Source: Pachyseris speciosa
Taxonomy: Eukaryota; Cnidaria; Anthozoa; Scleractinia; Pachyseridae
Reading direction: 5' to 3'
DNA length: 64,000 nt
NCBI GenBank assembly: GCA_016490735.1
Contig: JAEMWC010000613.1
Span: 62,001 to 126,000, forward strand
Of the stretch, positions 1 to 12,686 are shown piece by piece. The translations under genes were made by a program, and so were the position numbers. Under the pieces are notes generated by a model. That model saw nothing but the letters and a program-made list of their open reading frames with translations. It was not told where the DNA came from and ran no database searches. The number at the start of each line of letters is the position of its first letter. Position 1 is the stretch's first letter.

Positions 1-1260
1 AAACTAGAACGGAGATCATTGTCAAAGGATTCTGTAAAATGGCGAGTTAGAAATGGACTAAAATTTTAATTCTAAAATATTAATACCAAAAATAACAAAC
101 GTAAGACAATATGGACGTGTTACTTATGCTTTACCCGGGAGAAGGAGCATTATGAGTTGCCATCTGACTTTAGTGTCAAATATGAAGATTTGCTCCCAGT
201 TCCACAAGAACCAACTACTCCCCAAAACAGAGAGGACGTCAAACTTCTTAACGGCTGGAGGAATGAATTTGGACGGGGGGTTAGGCAACAGTCGGTACGA
301 AATTCCTTTACCAAGGACAAAGCCGGTACCCTTCCGTTCTACCTGTACACATCAGTCGATTTAGCCAAGGATGCTGATGAAACAAGCCTAGAACTAGCTG
401 AAACGACAGTCCGAGAACTATTTCAATCAGTCAGTTCTGCAAAGGAAACCAATACATCAACACAGACAACACATCACTAGTTATCTGCACCAGGTAACAG
501 TAATACTAGTGCGTTAGAGGCCGTACCTGAAACCGAACATGCACATGGAAGCGATCATGACGTGCGCCTTCCAAACACTGCAATATACGCCATTAGAAGC
601 AGATCAAATTTTTTTCACTGTATTTATTTCAAACGAAATAGCAGAAAATGATATCTTTGGCACTGAATATGCTGTCATGGACGAGAGTTCATTTTTCTTT
701 TCAACATTTGGCGAAAGAGTACTTACATTTTGCAAGAAAATTAACATTTTTTGTGAAATAGACAAGTGAGCCGTAAGACTTTTTGATAGCCGGTTGCAGC
801 TTGCTGAGGAAACATTCTGCAAGATTCTTTCAAACTGCCGAAGTGAGCGTGATATCGAAACTGATGAAATTGGCCAAAATCAAGAAATAACTCCCGACTC
901 GGAAGAGGAGACAGATCTAACAACCATTTGGAGCAGAAGGAAATCAGTGCGGCGACCTCGGCACATGGAGGACTTCCTCTAGATGATCGTTTTATCAGAA
1001 TAACAGACATCTGCAAATGGGTAGACTTTCTAGTCTTCTCGGATAAGGACGATAAACCGTAGGCACCGTCTCAAAACTCTTCATAATGGATTCTGTGGGA
1101 GGTAAAAAAACCCACACACTGTTCGGAAAGAGTAGGGGACGTAGTTCCTGGTGTGGTGGTCTATCTCTCATCTGATGGTTAAATTCTCGGAGATATTAGC
1201 TGCATAAGCTACTCATTTCCGAGGGTAAATAAAGTAATGTATGTATGCATCTGCTTGGGA
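1..1260. repeat. Degraded repeat-like region with short coding remnants
   Basis: No host gene is recognised here. Two short open stretches on the + strand (157-480 and 794-982) have no function I can name. The second ends in a basic, proline-containing C-terminus that loosely resembles the tail of retroelement polyproteins, which is a weak argument. The stretch after about 1000 ends in a short AT-rich tail (AAATAAAG and ATGTATG repeats near 1231-1250), as many non-LTR element 3' ends do. I infer old transposon debris, not a gene. Confidence 0.3.
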
Positions 1261-1875
1261 CTTTGACCTGGAATGCGTCTTATCCCTTTTCCATATTTGT
1301 CATGGCATGATCACAGCAAACGCTCGACTGGTTATTGAAAACGCGTTTTTATCAGCACACGAGAAAGTTTAGAACTGCAAGCAGTTAGAACTATAAAGAC
1401 CGTAGTCACTGAAAGCGGATGTCAAAAACAAATCTGATGTGATAATGGGCTAAACAAGATAAACAAGTGAGTCAAACGTCATTAAACTGAGAGAATATGA
1501 CAATGTTAATCTTAAGCAAATTGTTTAAAAAGAAACGAAGCACTAAAGATTAAGCAGCTGAATGATTAGGATGTGTTTTGAGTCTCCTAATTGTCAGGGG
1601 ACAGGAGGAGGGGGACTGAAAAGGGCGGGAGTCGGGCGATAAAGGTACGGGAAGCGGGAGGTTCTAACCCCCCTGTCCCCACCCACTTTATTGGCGCTCG
1701 CATTGAAGCTGGCGTCTTTTAAATCAGCTACACCATGGTGACGAGTCCCAATAAGGACGAAACAGCTATCCATGGTTGCAGCCCTACTTTATCGAGTCTC
1801 GGTCATGTTGGTGTCTCGCAAATTCAACCTTTCTCACGTAGTATCAGTCTTGCTTGATACATGTATATTCCAGTT
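1261..1875. other. Intergenic DNA, nothing recognised
   Basis: No open frame of note, RNA gene or clear repeat was seen. The stretch lies upstream of receptor copy 1; similarity to the upstream region of copies 3 and 4 begins only patchily after about 1880. Confidence 0.4.
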
Positions 1876-2079
1876 ATGGGAAGTTCAGTTTTAAAAATCT
1901 TACACCTACGACGGAAACCATCCAGTAAAAATCTAGCTTTGGAGGCAGGGATACGTTGTATTAGATCGCTGAAAACAAAGTGCAGTTCTATTTGCGTGAA
2001 AATTGTTGGCGCGCAAGTTGACCCTACCTAATGCTATGAGTGAAACAGCACGATAATCAAACCGTGCCAAAACATGTCT

Positions 2080-2233
2080 GAACTTTGCCATTTACTCATA
2101 ACACAATGAGCCATAGAAAATAAACTTGGCAAGTTACCCAGTCTCGTGATCACAGTATCGCATAACCAGCTGAAGCAGAAGAGACAATCCCTGCCTTGAG
2201 GACTCCGTGTTATTGTAAATCGCTCAATGCAAA
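2080..2233 (+). promoter_or_regulatory. Conserved 5' block of receptor copy 1
   Basis: About 150 bp directly before the start codon is shared with copies 2 (25692-25832), 3 (39541-39690) and 4 (54941-55076). Shared words include AACTTGGCAAG, AGTCTCGTGATCACAG and CTCCGTGTTATTG. Conservation of non-coding DNA across all four copies suggests core promoter plus 5' UTR. An AT-rich word (GAAAATAAAC) could act as a weak TATA-like site, but no transcription start can be read from sequence. An upstream ATG at 2227 is in another frame and is absent from copies 2 and 3. Confidence 0.6.
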
Positions 2234-2435
2234 ATGACGGCTCAGAAGCGGAGTTTACCTTCTTTCGCTTCAGTTGTTTCTGTTTTATCCATCGTGTTGT
2301 ACTGCGCTGGATTTTTGAAAGTCGAATTGGAGCTGAACGAGCACAAGAAAAGACTAAATGCTCTGGAAAACATCGCAGACGGAAAGTTGCCAACAATCGA
2401 TTCCTCCCTTGCAAAGGCAACAAGGAATGTTCCTA
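2234..2435 (+). CDS. Receptor copy 1, exon 1: signal-anchor and stalk
   Basis: First exon of a four-exon gene (2234-2435, 4090-4752, 14031-14573, 16861-17162) encoding 569 aa. It gives a short cytoplasmic N-terminus (MTAQKRSLPSF), one hydrophobic segment at about residues 11-29, then a charged stalk with heptad-like spacing (VELELNEHKKRLNALENI). With basic residues before the segment and no signal-peptide cleavage site, I infer a type II membrane protein. The exon is 202 nt, the same as in copies 3 and 4, and ends in phase 1 at a GTAAGT donor. The start at 2234 is chosen because all four copies conserve it. The whole product resembles the scavenger receptor MARCO (membrane anchor, collagen, SRCR) with three extra Ig domains, so a pattern-recognition or adhesion role at the cell surface is likely but inferred. 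Confidence 0.85.
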
Positions 2436-3515
2436 GTAAGTAAGCTGTGCTTGGTGCAAAGGAGTTATATATTTTACCAGCAAGCACCGCGGAAAGGTTT
2501 TCTGTTGTATTTCATCCACAAAATGATAACGTACCATTATCGTATATGAGTACAAATGGTACCACAGTATCTAAGTGCTCATCTATTATTATTATGGCCA
2601 TAGCATTTAACTGAGCTATGTCAGTAATAGTTTGTTGTGGTCTTTAAAATTTCCTATCGTACTCGCCCGTTGCGTTTTGGTAAAACGTTTTTACAAAACA
2701 GGAGAGCTTAAAATAAGTAAAAGTCGTAATTAAATGCTTAAACAAAGAGTACTGACTGTGATCCGGGTCATGTTGTAGAACTTTCTTTCGTTAATTAATT
2801 CATAAGGAAATCAAAAAATAAAAAAAATCATAGTTTGTTGCAGTCCTTGAATTGCCCTTTAAAACGCATGGGCAGCCTTCCTTCATAATAAGTAATTTTA
2901 TTTCTTGCCGCTGTTTAATCAGTCTTATTTAGAACGCGAATAAACTGAAATCGAGTGGGAAGGTATTTCAGATGTATTTTTTTGCTTGATACATCACGCT
3001 AAATTTAATATGTATATTTTCGAAGGTCGTTGTTTTAATTAGCCCAGTTTTGATGCGAAATTATATCTTACAGTGACTTGGAAAAGAAAAAAAGGGTTCT
3101 CTTTTCAGCGTGGGTTTGAGTTTACCAAAAGATATCAAAGAAAGGCATATATGCACGAAAACAGCGCTGAGGCGTTGGAGAAATCACAGAAATGAAAGAG
3201 CGCTCTTGATGTTATTTCAATCGCGCGAGAGAAATTCTGACCTTGTTAACAAGTACAATAATCTTATCATCAGACAAGACGAAGTTTCTCCTAGGTTTTA
3301 ATTGCAATTTTATTTAGATGTTCAGGGTGAATGGTTAACGTGATGATAGTAAGAGTTCTACAACCTTTTCTAAGCGTAATGTCACCAACGTAATCAGTCT
3401 TAGTGGGGGTAAATTCTGCCCACTTCTGCCAAGTGAACGTGGCCTATTCATTCATACATTCATTCATTTATGCATGCATACAACTGAAGAGAGAACCAAA
3501 AACCTGGACTAAGTA
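2436..3515. other. Intron 1 of copy 1, left part
   Basis: AT-rich intron sequence. A 63-codon open stretch at 3110-3301 follows a plausible TTTTCAG acceptor and has a Lys/Arg-rich composition, but it ends in a stop and has no counterpart in the introns of copies 3 or 4. I treat it as chance or as an old insertion. Confidence 0.4.
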
Positions 3516-3519
3516 GGGC

Positions 3520-5378
<1,859 letters not shown>

Positions 5379-5400
5379 TTAAGGAGGCTCCCTAGAGTTT
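5379..5400 (+). repeat. Left terminal inverted repeat of TTAA element 1
   Basis: TTAAGGAGGCTCCCTAGAG at the outer edge pairs with the right end at 9822-9843 with one mismatch over 19 bp. The first four bases are the presumed target duplication. Confidence 0.85.
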
Positions 5401-5481
5401 TTAGACCGAGCGCAAGCTGGGCACTAGCATGGCGCGAGATTTAAAATCCACGCGACGTTCACGCAAAAAAAATAAACAAAC

Positions 5482-5976
5482 ATGGCTTCCCTGTTTAGAA
5501 ACATCGTCCGGATAAACTTCATAAAATTGTTGAAAGTTCGAAATGCAAGTTGTTTTGTTAGCATAGACCGCTGTTTTGGTAAAAGAGAAAATGTAACAAG
5601 AGTTGCCAGTTTATATTCGACAGAAAGTATCGATAGTCGAAATCGTGAATCCTATCGTAAACATCAGAGAAAGTTTCCGTACATGTACTCAGTGTTTGGA
5701 TTAGTGAATTTGGCTGCGGCTAACTCGAACGATAAAGAAGGAGGAAATTCACCGTCTTCATCACTTGTCGGTCAGAGCCTTTCTCCTTCTCCTTCTCACT
5801 ACGTAAAGCGTAGCGCGAATGGGCGCTTCACGAAATCCGGGACGAAAAGAACTCCAAAACAACTGGACCACATGAGACGTGGATATCAAAACTATATCAC
5901 TAAAAGGAAACTGGAGTTTGAAAACTGTATTGACGAAAACGAACCACCCTCTAAACGTGAAACAAGGAGTACTCAG
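5482..5976 (+). CDS. TTAA element 1, transposase exon 1 (N-terminal region)
   Basis: Open from an ATG about 100 bp inside the left inverted repeat to a GTATGG donor, giving 165 codons in phase 0. The product is Ser/Arg/Lys-rich, with a basic stretch (YVKRSANGRFTKSG, then RTPKQLDHMRRG) that could be a nuclear-localisation or DNA-contact region. I recognise no domain. It is called an exon because the next two exons continue the frame through usable splice sites into the recognised transposase domain. Confidence 0.55.
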
Positions 5977-6054
5977 GTATGGGAGCTTTAGAATTTTATC
6001 ACTACAAAGAGGTGCCATTATGGGAACCATCCATTTTTTGTGCTTGTATAACAG

Positions 6055-6154
6055 GCTGCCACCGAACGAGAAGAAGCTATTCCCCGTGGAACTCGTTTCA
6101 TTGACCTCGGTACATTTCGGGAAAGCCTCCAAAGCTGCACTCACTGCCAATCAG
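6055..6154 (+). CDS. TTAA element 1, transposase exon 2
   Basis: A 100-bp exon between an ATAACAG acceptor and a GTAAAT donor. It reads 'GTRFIDLGTFRESLQSCTHCQ', cut here to its start and its Cys-x-x-Cys. This matches the beginning of the transposase core, where an upstream 'I-x-L' element is followed by the first zinc-type CxxC. Ending in phase 1 it joins exactly to exon 3, which starts with the missing two bases and continues 'GPLSFYNVTDEVRHGLAS'. Confidence 0.7.
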
Positions 6155-6624
6155 GTAAATGTAATCCACCAATTTTTTTCCCTGAACGATGAGGAATAGA
6201 CTGAGCTGGAATGGACTTTTCTATTTGCTCCACGGAATGTATACCTACTTTCTTGTATGCCCTTTTGAATCGACACATTATAAACCCACAAGTTATTGTG
6301 GGTTTACAGTGTATATTGTAAGCCCACAACCTGTACATATATCATTTCTTAATCGTTTACAATCAAACTCTGCTCATTTTTGCTAGACTGCTTGCTTGTG
6401 AAAAAAAGTTGATAGTATGAAAGTACTGCATGCAAACAATTAGGACATGGGGTTGCGCAAAAATTTGAAATCTTTTATTTATTTACATTTTTGATAAAAA
6501 AAAAATTTAATACATGAGCAAATTACAAGGTCACTATGTCATTTTAAAAATATACAATACACCAAATATCCTAAATATGCTTTATTTACACAAAGATTTT
6601 TTCATTTCTCTTTTATTATTCTAG

Positions 6625-7973
6625 GTCCACTTTCATTTTACAATGTGACTGATGAAGTACGACATGGGCTAGCCAGCACATTTGTGATAAAATGTCCATT
6701 CTGTGGTGAAAACAACCAAGTAAAAACTTCTGGACAACACCGAAGTGGACAACGTGGTCCACCTGCTTTTGACTTAAACACACGTGTGGTACTTGGCTGT
6801 CTTCATGCTGGCATTGGCCAAACCCATATAAACAATGTGCTCTCCACTTTAAATGCCCCAACTTTAAATTCTGTCACTTTTAAACTGAGGGAAAGAGAGG
6901 TAGGGAAAGCTGTAGAGGGTATTGCAAAAAGTAGCTGTCAAAATTGTTTAACAATGGAGAAAAAGGAAGCCCTACAAAATGGAGTTAAGGTTGATGAAGG
7001 TAATCTTGTTCCAGTACCCTGTTCCTTTGACATGGGATGGCAGAGACGTGGAAAGGGACACAACTCACGCACTGGACAAGCAGCAGTTATGAGCTTGTCT
7101 TCTAGTAAAATATTGGACTACACAACAAAGACAAAGACTTGTAGATTTTGTGATTGGGCAAAATCCACAGGAAAGCAACCTAAAGCCCATGACTGCCGAA
7201 AAAATCATGAGGCCTCATCAAAAGCAATGGAACCTGCTGCAGCAGTTGAATTGTTTAACAGAGCTCCAACCCAAGGTGTAAAGTATTCAATTTACACCGG
7301 TGATGATGACTCCACAACAGAAGCACACATTCGTCAAAAAGTTGCCTATGGGGTTGAAAAATTCAGTGACATTATACACATGAAAAGATCCCTTACTACA
7401 CGTTTATACAATCTCAGTCAAAACGCCAAATTTGACAATTGTTCCCCCCTGTCTCAAAAAGTGATCAATCATTTAGTGAAGTGCTTTTCATATGCTATTG
7501 CCCAAAATAAGGGTAATTCAAAAGGAATTCAGGCTGCACTTAAGTGCATCATTCCGCATGCATTTGGAGACCACTGCAACTGTGCAACTAGTTGGTGTGG
7601 ATTTAAAACTGACCCAGTATCCTACAAGCATAAAGACCTGCCCTATGGAAAAGACCTGCATGGGGAAAATTTACAGTCAGCTTTGAACAACATCTTCAAA
7701 GATTACTGCACTGATGCTGTAGCAGAGAAGCTTGCGCCTATGACAAACTCCCAACGGAATGAGACTCTGAACAGTGTTATAGGATCCAAAAATCCAAAAA
7801 TAAGATTTTACGGTGGCAGCGATAGTAATGATTTCCGTGTAGCCTGTGGGGTTGCTCAGACAAATTTACGATACAATTACATAAGCAGAACCCTTGAAGC
7901 ACTCAACATAGAGCTTGGCAACTTTTGCTCGAAATATGGGCAAAAAATGACTAATCAAGTTATTAGCTTTTAA
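6625..7973 (+). CDS. TTAA element 1, transposase core exon
   Basis: Encodes the bulk of a 'Mutator-like' transposase domain: a CPFCG zinc-type pair, the 'VVLGCLHAGIGQTHINN' segment, the 'SFDMGWQRRGKGHNSRTG' signature that carries the first catalytic-type Asp, a Cys-rich insert (CRFCDW, then HDCRKNH), a 'YTGDDDSTT' segment with candidate acidic residues, a second Cys/His cluster (HCNC, CGF) and a C-terminal 'NSVIGSKNPK' element. The role is cut-and-paste transposition (family knowledge). The frame ends at TAA 7971-7973; the reading continues in the next frame toward the exonuclease, which suggests a 1-nt indel in the run CTTTTAAACGG. Confidence 0.8.
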
Positions 7974-9135
7974 ACGGGTAAGAGCTAATAGCCATAGGCA
8001 AAACTGTTCACAAACAGCACGAAAAGAGGCAAGAGAAGGGAAAACGTACGAAACAGGAATTGGATTGAACCTTGATCTAAACATCTCAACAGTCACTTCA
8101 AGTACACTGAAAGAAATCGAAAGCATCGTTCCTGAATATACTGCACGACCACTGGCAAAGCAATTCAAATATGAAGAAAACAAAGTTTACAACTTCCTAA
8201 TTTTTGACACCGAAACAAATACTACTGGAAAATCTGCTGAGCTCTGTCAACTCTCTGTTACTGATCAATCTGGCACGCATCAATTCTCAACTTATATCTT
8301 ACCCATGCAAGACATCGATTATTTCGCTTCTAAAGTAAATAAACTTAAAATATTCAAAATAAACAGCGAACGAAGACTTTTCAAAGATAACAAGCAAGTT
8401 TCTACCGTACCCTTGAAGGAAGCTCTGTCGAACTTTTTATCCTTTATTTCACAGTCTGTGGACAGAGCCAAGTCCCAAACAAACAAAAACGTCGTAACGG
8501 TCCTCCTTGGTCACAACTCTTCAACCTTTGACACTCCTGTACTTTTAAGAAATTCTGGTACTGATTTCACTGAAAGATTGCAGAAGATGGACATTTGTTT
8601 TGCTGATTCTCTTACGTTGTTCAAAACACTGATCAGAAAAAAACTACCACGTTTGCAAAATTCCGATGGCACGTTTCCAAAAACCAACCAATCCTCGCTG
8701 TACAGCTTCTTATTTGCCAAATCCTTCGAAGCACACGATGCACTTGAAGATGTTCTTGCACTGAGAAAGATAATTTTTGAATCACGACTTGAACTTCCTT
8801 TGAAAACAATAATCGAGAACTCTGGTGTTGTAAGTACATCCCACGCTGCTGAGGACGTGAAGTATCTTGATCACCGCCATCTTTTGATCCAATCGTTTAA
8901 ACACAATCTCCATCATCAACAATATCTAAAGAAAAACATGGTTGAAAAAATAGCCGGTAGTGGGCTGGCATTTGACGATCTGAAAATGGTGCACAGCAAG
9001 TACGGGAAAGAAGGACTGATTGCGATCCTGTCCAAACCACCGACTTCATCTTCATCGGCATCGCCACGAGTAACGAACACGCCACGAATTTTGGCTACAA
9101 TAGTTAAGTACTTCGAAGAAAAGATCCAGCACTAG
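7974..9135 (+). CDS. TTAA element 1, DEDDh 3'-5' exonuclease domain
   Basis: Continues the transposase reading after a single frame break. A basic linker follows 7974, then from about 8180 a DnaQ-like fold with all expected motifs: Exo I 'FDTETN' (catalytic Asp and Glu), Exo II 'GHNSSTFD' and Exo III 'HDALED' (His five residues before Asp, the DEDDh subtype). The catalytic set therefore looks intact. Ends at TAG 9133-9135. In the ancestral element this was probably one polypeptide with the transposase; a role in trimming ends or repair intermediates is inference. A cellular exonuclease retrogene is unlikely because the domain lies inside the inverted repeats and in line with the transposase. 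Confidence 0.8.
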
Positions 9136-9821
9136 GTAGGAAACTCAATCTTTCACTCTTCCCGTTTGATAACTGGCGAGATATTACGGAAATAGCTATA
9201 AAAACGCTCTTGATGATTCAACATTTGAACTTACACGTGCTTTAAGCTGCTTGTACGCATGCACACGCGAGGACTCGCGCGTAAAGCCTGAACCGCGCGT
9301 GTTTTTCTGATTTTTGTGACGTCAAGCGCGATCAAATCTGTGAAAATTAAATGCTAATTTTCTCGCGTTCCCTTCGGTAATTTTTTTTAAAAATTGGCTC
9401 AGTTCTAACTACATACAGTTCCTATCAAATACCCTATTTTTGTTAAAATCTGTCAGAGCTAATCAAACATATTTCGAAAAATGACAAATTACAGAATATT
9501 GGCAAAACCGTCTGAACGACCTTGACTTTTTAACAATTCAAAATGTCAGATAATATCATTTCCATAATGTGGCAAAGAATAAAAACATTTCACCGAAGGA
9601 AAGTATAAATATTAAGGAATTTAGGCTGAAAACAGGAATATATCTTCCTGTCAATAGATTTGATGTTGCCATGGTAACGTCATTAATACAAAAATTGACA
9701 CCCAAAAAATAAACCTTATTATATCAGAACCCATACTGGTAAATCTCTACAGGGAAAACTTTAAGAGAAATTTGCTAGGTTTACTTTTGTAACTTGCGTT
9801 CTATAGGGACGGTATTCGTAA

Positions 9822-9843
9822 ATACTCTAGGGAGCCACCTTAA
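9822..9843 (-). repeat. Right terminal inverted repeat of TTAA element 1
   Basis: ACTCTAGGGAGCCACCTTAA is the inverted partner of 5379-5400. Its terminal TTAA (9840-9843) is at the same time the left TTAA of the next element. Confidence 0.85.
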
Positions 9844-10139
9844 AGGTCAAATGAACCGAAATTTCAACGTTTTTTTCTTAAGTCAATTTTTATTGAATTG
9901 TGTAGCTTAAGTAAGAAATAAACATATTCTGGAGTTTCAGAGTGATTGGGTATTGTATCCTAGAGACATTGGATGCTGAAAAGTGCTTCGTTTTGGCTTT
10001 CGTATTCGTAGGGCGGTCGGGTGAATTGCCGGGAATTTGTCGGAATTAACAGTTGTGACGTCACTGTTGGCGAGCTGAAAAATTGCGGAAACATTAGAAT
10101 GAGTCTTGAAATTAGTGTCGTTTTTTAGCGGAAAGCATT

Positions 10140-10382
10140 ATGTTTTGTGCTGCAATAAACTGTAGCAACAATTCCAAGCGTAAAGTAAGTACTTTCAAGT
10201 TTCCAGATGACCCAAAACTACGGAAGGAATGGCTCATACGACTGAAGAGGGAATCGTTTGCTTCTACGAATGTTCACGCGTTTGTGCAGACCATTTTACA
10301 TTTCACACCACACAGCTTCAAACATAATCTCGTGGCAACGAGTTTGCTAGTTCCAGCTTTCAAGCCACGAAAACTGACTTGA
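10140..10382 (+). pseudogene. THAP zinc-finger fragment, frameshifted
   Basis: Starts 'MFCAAINCSNN', giving the THAP Cys pair, and continues with the hallmark 'FKFPDDPKLRKEWL' (the Phe-Pro and Leu-x-x-x-Trp core). The second metal pair is not in this frame, but one base away at about 10290-10310 the reading is 'CADHFT', the expected Cys-x-x-His-Phe. A 1-nt indel near 10285 therefore breaks the finger. In the family it binds DNA for a transposase; here it is a remnant. Confidence 0.75.
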
Positions 10383-12383
10383 AAGATGAAGCCCGGTACC
10401 AACTTTTTTCAAGAATAAAAACGTGGAATCTGAAACAAAAATTGTCCAGAAAAGAAGCAACACCGACAACCATCCTAGCCCGCGGAACAACGGGACGACT
10501 TCAAGCGGCAATTCCTAATCTATTCGTTCAGCGTTTGCAAGAAGGCTAGAAGTAGGCATTTTCCATCTTGTTTGAAAGAGCTGGAAGTAGAGTGATCCTT
10601 TTGTTCTCTCTGATAATTCAATCTTATATGAAGTTTGCTGGGATGTGAAGAGCTGAGACGTCCGTGCAAACCTTTGATATTCTTATCAGTGGCGTACAAA
10701 TCGAATTTACGTATGCACAGTAGCCGTAAATATATTTGGCCAGATCTTTTTACTTCCCATCCTTTCGGCAAAGTAAGCGCTTGTTTACATCCAAGGAGGA
10801 TTATCTTAGTGGTTGGATAATAATATCCTAGAAAGCGGAGTAACTGTGTGTCCTCTTCATACGCCAACCTAGACGGGAGTTTGATCTCACGGGAACAAGT
10901 TGTCTCAGATTTACAAGCCTAAAGCTAGGCAATTGCTCCAATTTGAAAATTAATTTTGTCGCCTTAGTTTACGATAGATCGGCAAGCAGAGCTGCAATTC
11001 GACTTGTTCAAAACTGGTAATGCGAGATAAAAGAACATTGCGAGTATTTTCAAAACAAAGCCGTCTTTGCATATCGGACGTGCTTAAAAGCAGGTGCTCT
11101 GTAATGTGATACTTAAGTTATAGTGCTAACATCGCAAACACCTATTGCGAGAAATGTATACTGCTTCTTTTTTTTTTTAAAGGAATTAAACAAACTTTCG
11201 TCCATCCATCCAAATTTTGTGCACTGACATCTGTGGTCAGTTACGTCGAGCGTTCCCATAGCCAGAAATCCAAGACAGTCAGCAGATTGAACGGCGGGCG
11301 CGTATATTTTGATATTCAACATGGCGGGCGGACAAATGAAGGCAATTTTTACATGCTCTTAGCTTCGCTAATCTTAAGGCTTATTGATCGAAATGTATCC
11401 ACAAAATCAATTTACCAAGTTTGAAATGATTTAATTGGTGTTACATTAGACTTGGGACATGTGAATATTCTCCTGTACTTCCTTCGATACTTAGTTCGAG
11501 GTTCCCGCTATTTTTCGAAATTCAGCCTGTTCATCATATATCAAGTACCTAACTTGTTATGGGGAATACAACTGACAACTGAAAACACGTTAAAACAATA
11601 TCGCGACCGTAGTGGAATGAAAGAAAACCTCTCGAAGATGCATTTTTCCTTCGTAATGGCTTCATCTCGGCTTGTCTCGCATTTCTGGAAAATGCCACAA
11701 TTTACATGGAAGACGCACTATGTTAGGGAAACTTTTTAGAAACAAGAGTCTTGTTTTTACGAGCTTTACATCTTATCTTTTGAATAAGATCATGGGAAAT
11801 TGATTCAGTGCAGTTGTTTCCTCGAAACCGATTAAGAAAACCATGAAAGTAAGACCTATTTAAAAGAACATTGAGAAAAAAGTGTGGCTAGTTTATGAGA
11901 TTATTTTGATCAAAAACGCACTGCTTAAAACTATTTTTTTCTACATCCTACTCAATTAAAACATGGTTGGAACTTGACTCTCTCTACTAAAATCATGTGG
12001 AATACTGAGTTTAGTGCGACTACGCCACCAAATGCAAAACAATATTATTTTCCCCTCATTTCCTTTAGATTTCGCCGCCGTGTTAAATCCGAGACATCAT
12101 GCAAGTTGTTACAAGTAGTGTAATGATACATAAAGGTATAATGAAAGAAAGATACCAAATGGAGAACTTTTAGGGAGGTTGTTAATGGCCATGAGATTTT
12201 TAGAATCAGTGTGTAGCCCACCCATTCACAACCTTGCTCATTTCTAGACCAACTTATCACTATGATTTTTTCCCTGGTCATTTCGATACTGACATAAACC
12301 AATTGCAGGTGAACTCCTTACCGAACAATTCCACATAGTTAATGCATTACCTAAAATCAGACACCTTTTCCAGACACACATAC
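10383..12383. other. Interior of TTAA element 2, unrecognised
   Basis: About 2 kb without a recognisable gene. There is a 115-codon open frame on the - strand (10520-10867), and a 95-codon open stretch on the + strand (11452-11739); neither matches a family I know. They may be eroded transposase sequence. Confidence 0.4.
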
Positions 12384-12677
12384 TTATGTTGGTGATGGGC
12401 TAATGACAATGTTTACAAGCATACATATACATACGCATTTAGTGCCTTCATTTTCTAGATACTGGTTATAAGTTATCCAAATAACAGCTGCATTTGTGCA
12501 TATAGCAGTAAAATTCTCATTGTCAGTAATACAGGATATGGAATGCGGTATCTTATCAGATGGGACTTTGATTTCACGACAGCAGACACTTTCCTGCCCA
12601 GTTTGCATGGGCACACAGTTTCCACAAATGCACCCGCACTTTAAGCTCAAGTCAAGATTGTAAAGAAAAGTAAACAT
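12384..12677 (-). CDS. P2X7-receptor C-terminal ('ballast')-like zinc domain
   Basis: Read on the - strand this is a cysteine-rich domain: 'KCGCICGNCVPM', 'ESVCCREI', 'SCITDNENFTAICTNAAV' and 'ITYNQYL'. The spacing (CxC-x-x-NC, CCREI, CIT, ICTN, then a hydrophobic Tyr motif) matches the zinc-binding intracellular domain at the C-terminus of vertebrate P2X7. That domain also occurs alone in many invertebrate proteins. It is open to a stop near 12384, and lies inside TTAA element 2. Further - strand exons probably lie upstream (12687-13300). Whether it belongs to the transposon or is a captured cellular domain cannot be decided here. Confidence 0.65.
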   Translation of the reverse strand: MFTFLYNLDLSLKCGCICGNCVPMQTGQESVCCREIKVPSDKIPHSISCITDNENFTAICTNAAVIWITYNQYLENEGTKCVCICMLVNIVISPSPT

Positions 12678-12686
12678 TTCATTTAT

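Larger units (their letters stand above)
5379..9843 (+). mobile_element. TTAA-target DNA transposon with transposase and exonuclease
   Basis: Terminal inverted repeats face each other: the left end is TTAAGGAGGCTCCCTAGAG and the right end, read inward, is TTAAGGTGGCTCCCTAGAG (one mismatch). TTAA at both outer edges matches a TTAA target duplication, as in the Kolobok and piggyBac superfamilies. The coding content is a spliced transposase of the type that domain databases call Mutator-like, followed by a DEDDh exonuclease; true Mutator elements leave 9-11 bp duplications, so I favour a Kolobok-like assignment. The 4.46-kb element sits in intron 2 of copy 1 in the same orientation as the host gene. 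One frame break separates the transposase from the exonuclease, so this copy is probably no longer autonomous. Confidence 0.8.

Noticed and set aside
3110..3301. Open stretch after TTTTCAG as an extra exon of receptor copy 1.
   Set aside because: It ends in a stop, has no donor in frame and no equivalent in copies 3 or 4. Exon 1 joins exon 2 directly in phase.
5379..9843. Assigning element 1 to true Mutator on the strength of the transposase name.
   Set aside because: The ends are bounded by TTAA and no 9-11 bp target duplication is seen, which fits a Kolobok-like element better.
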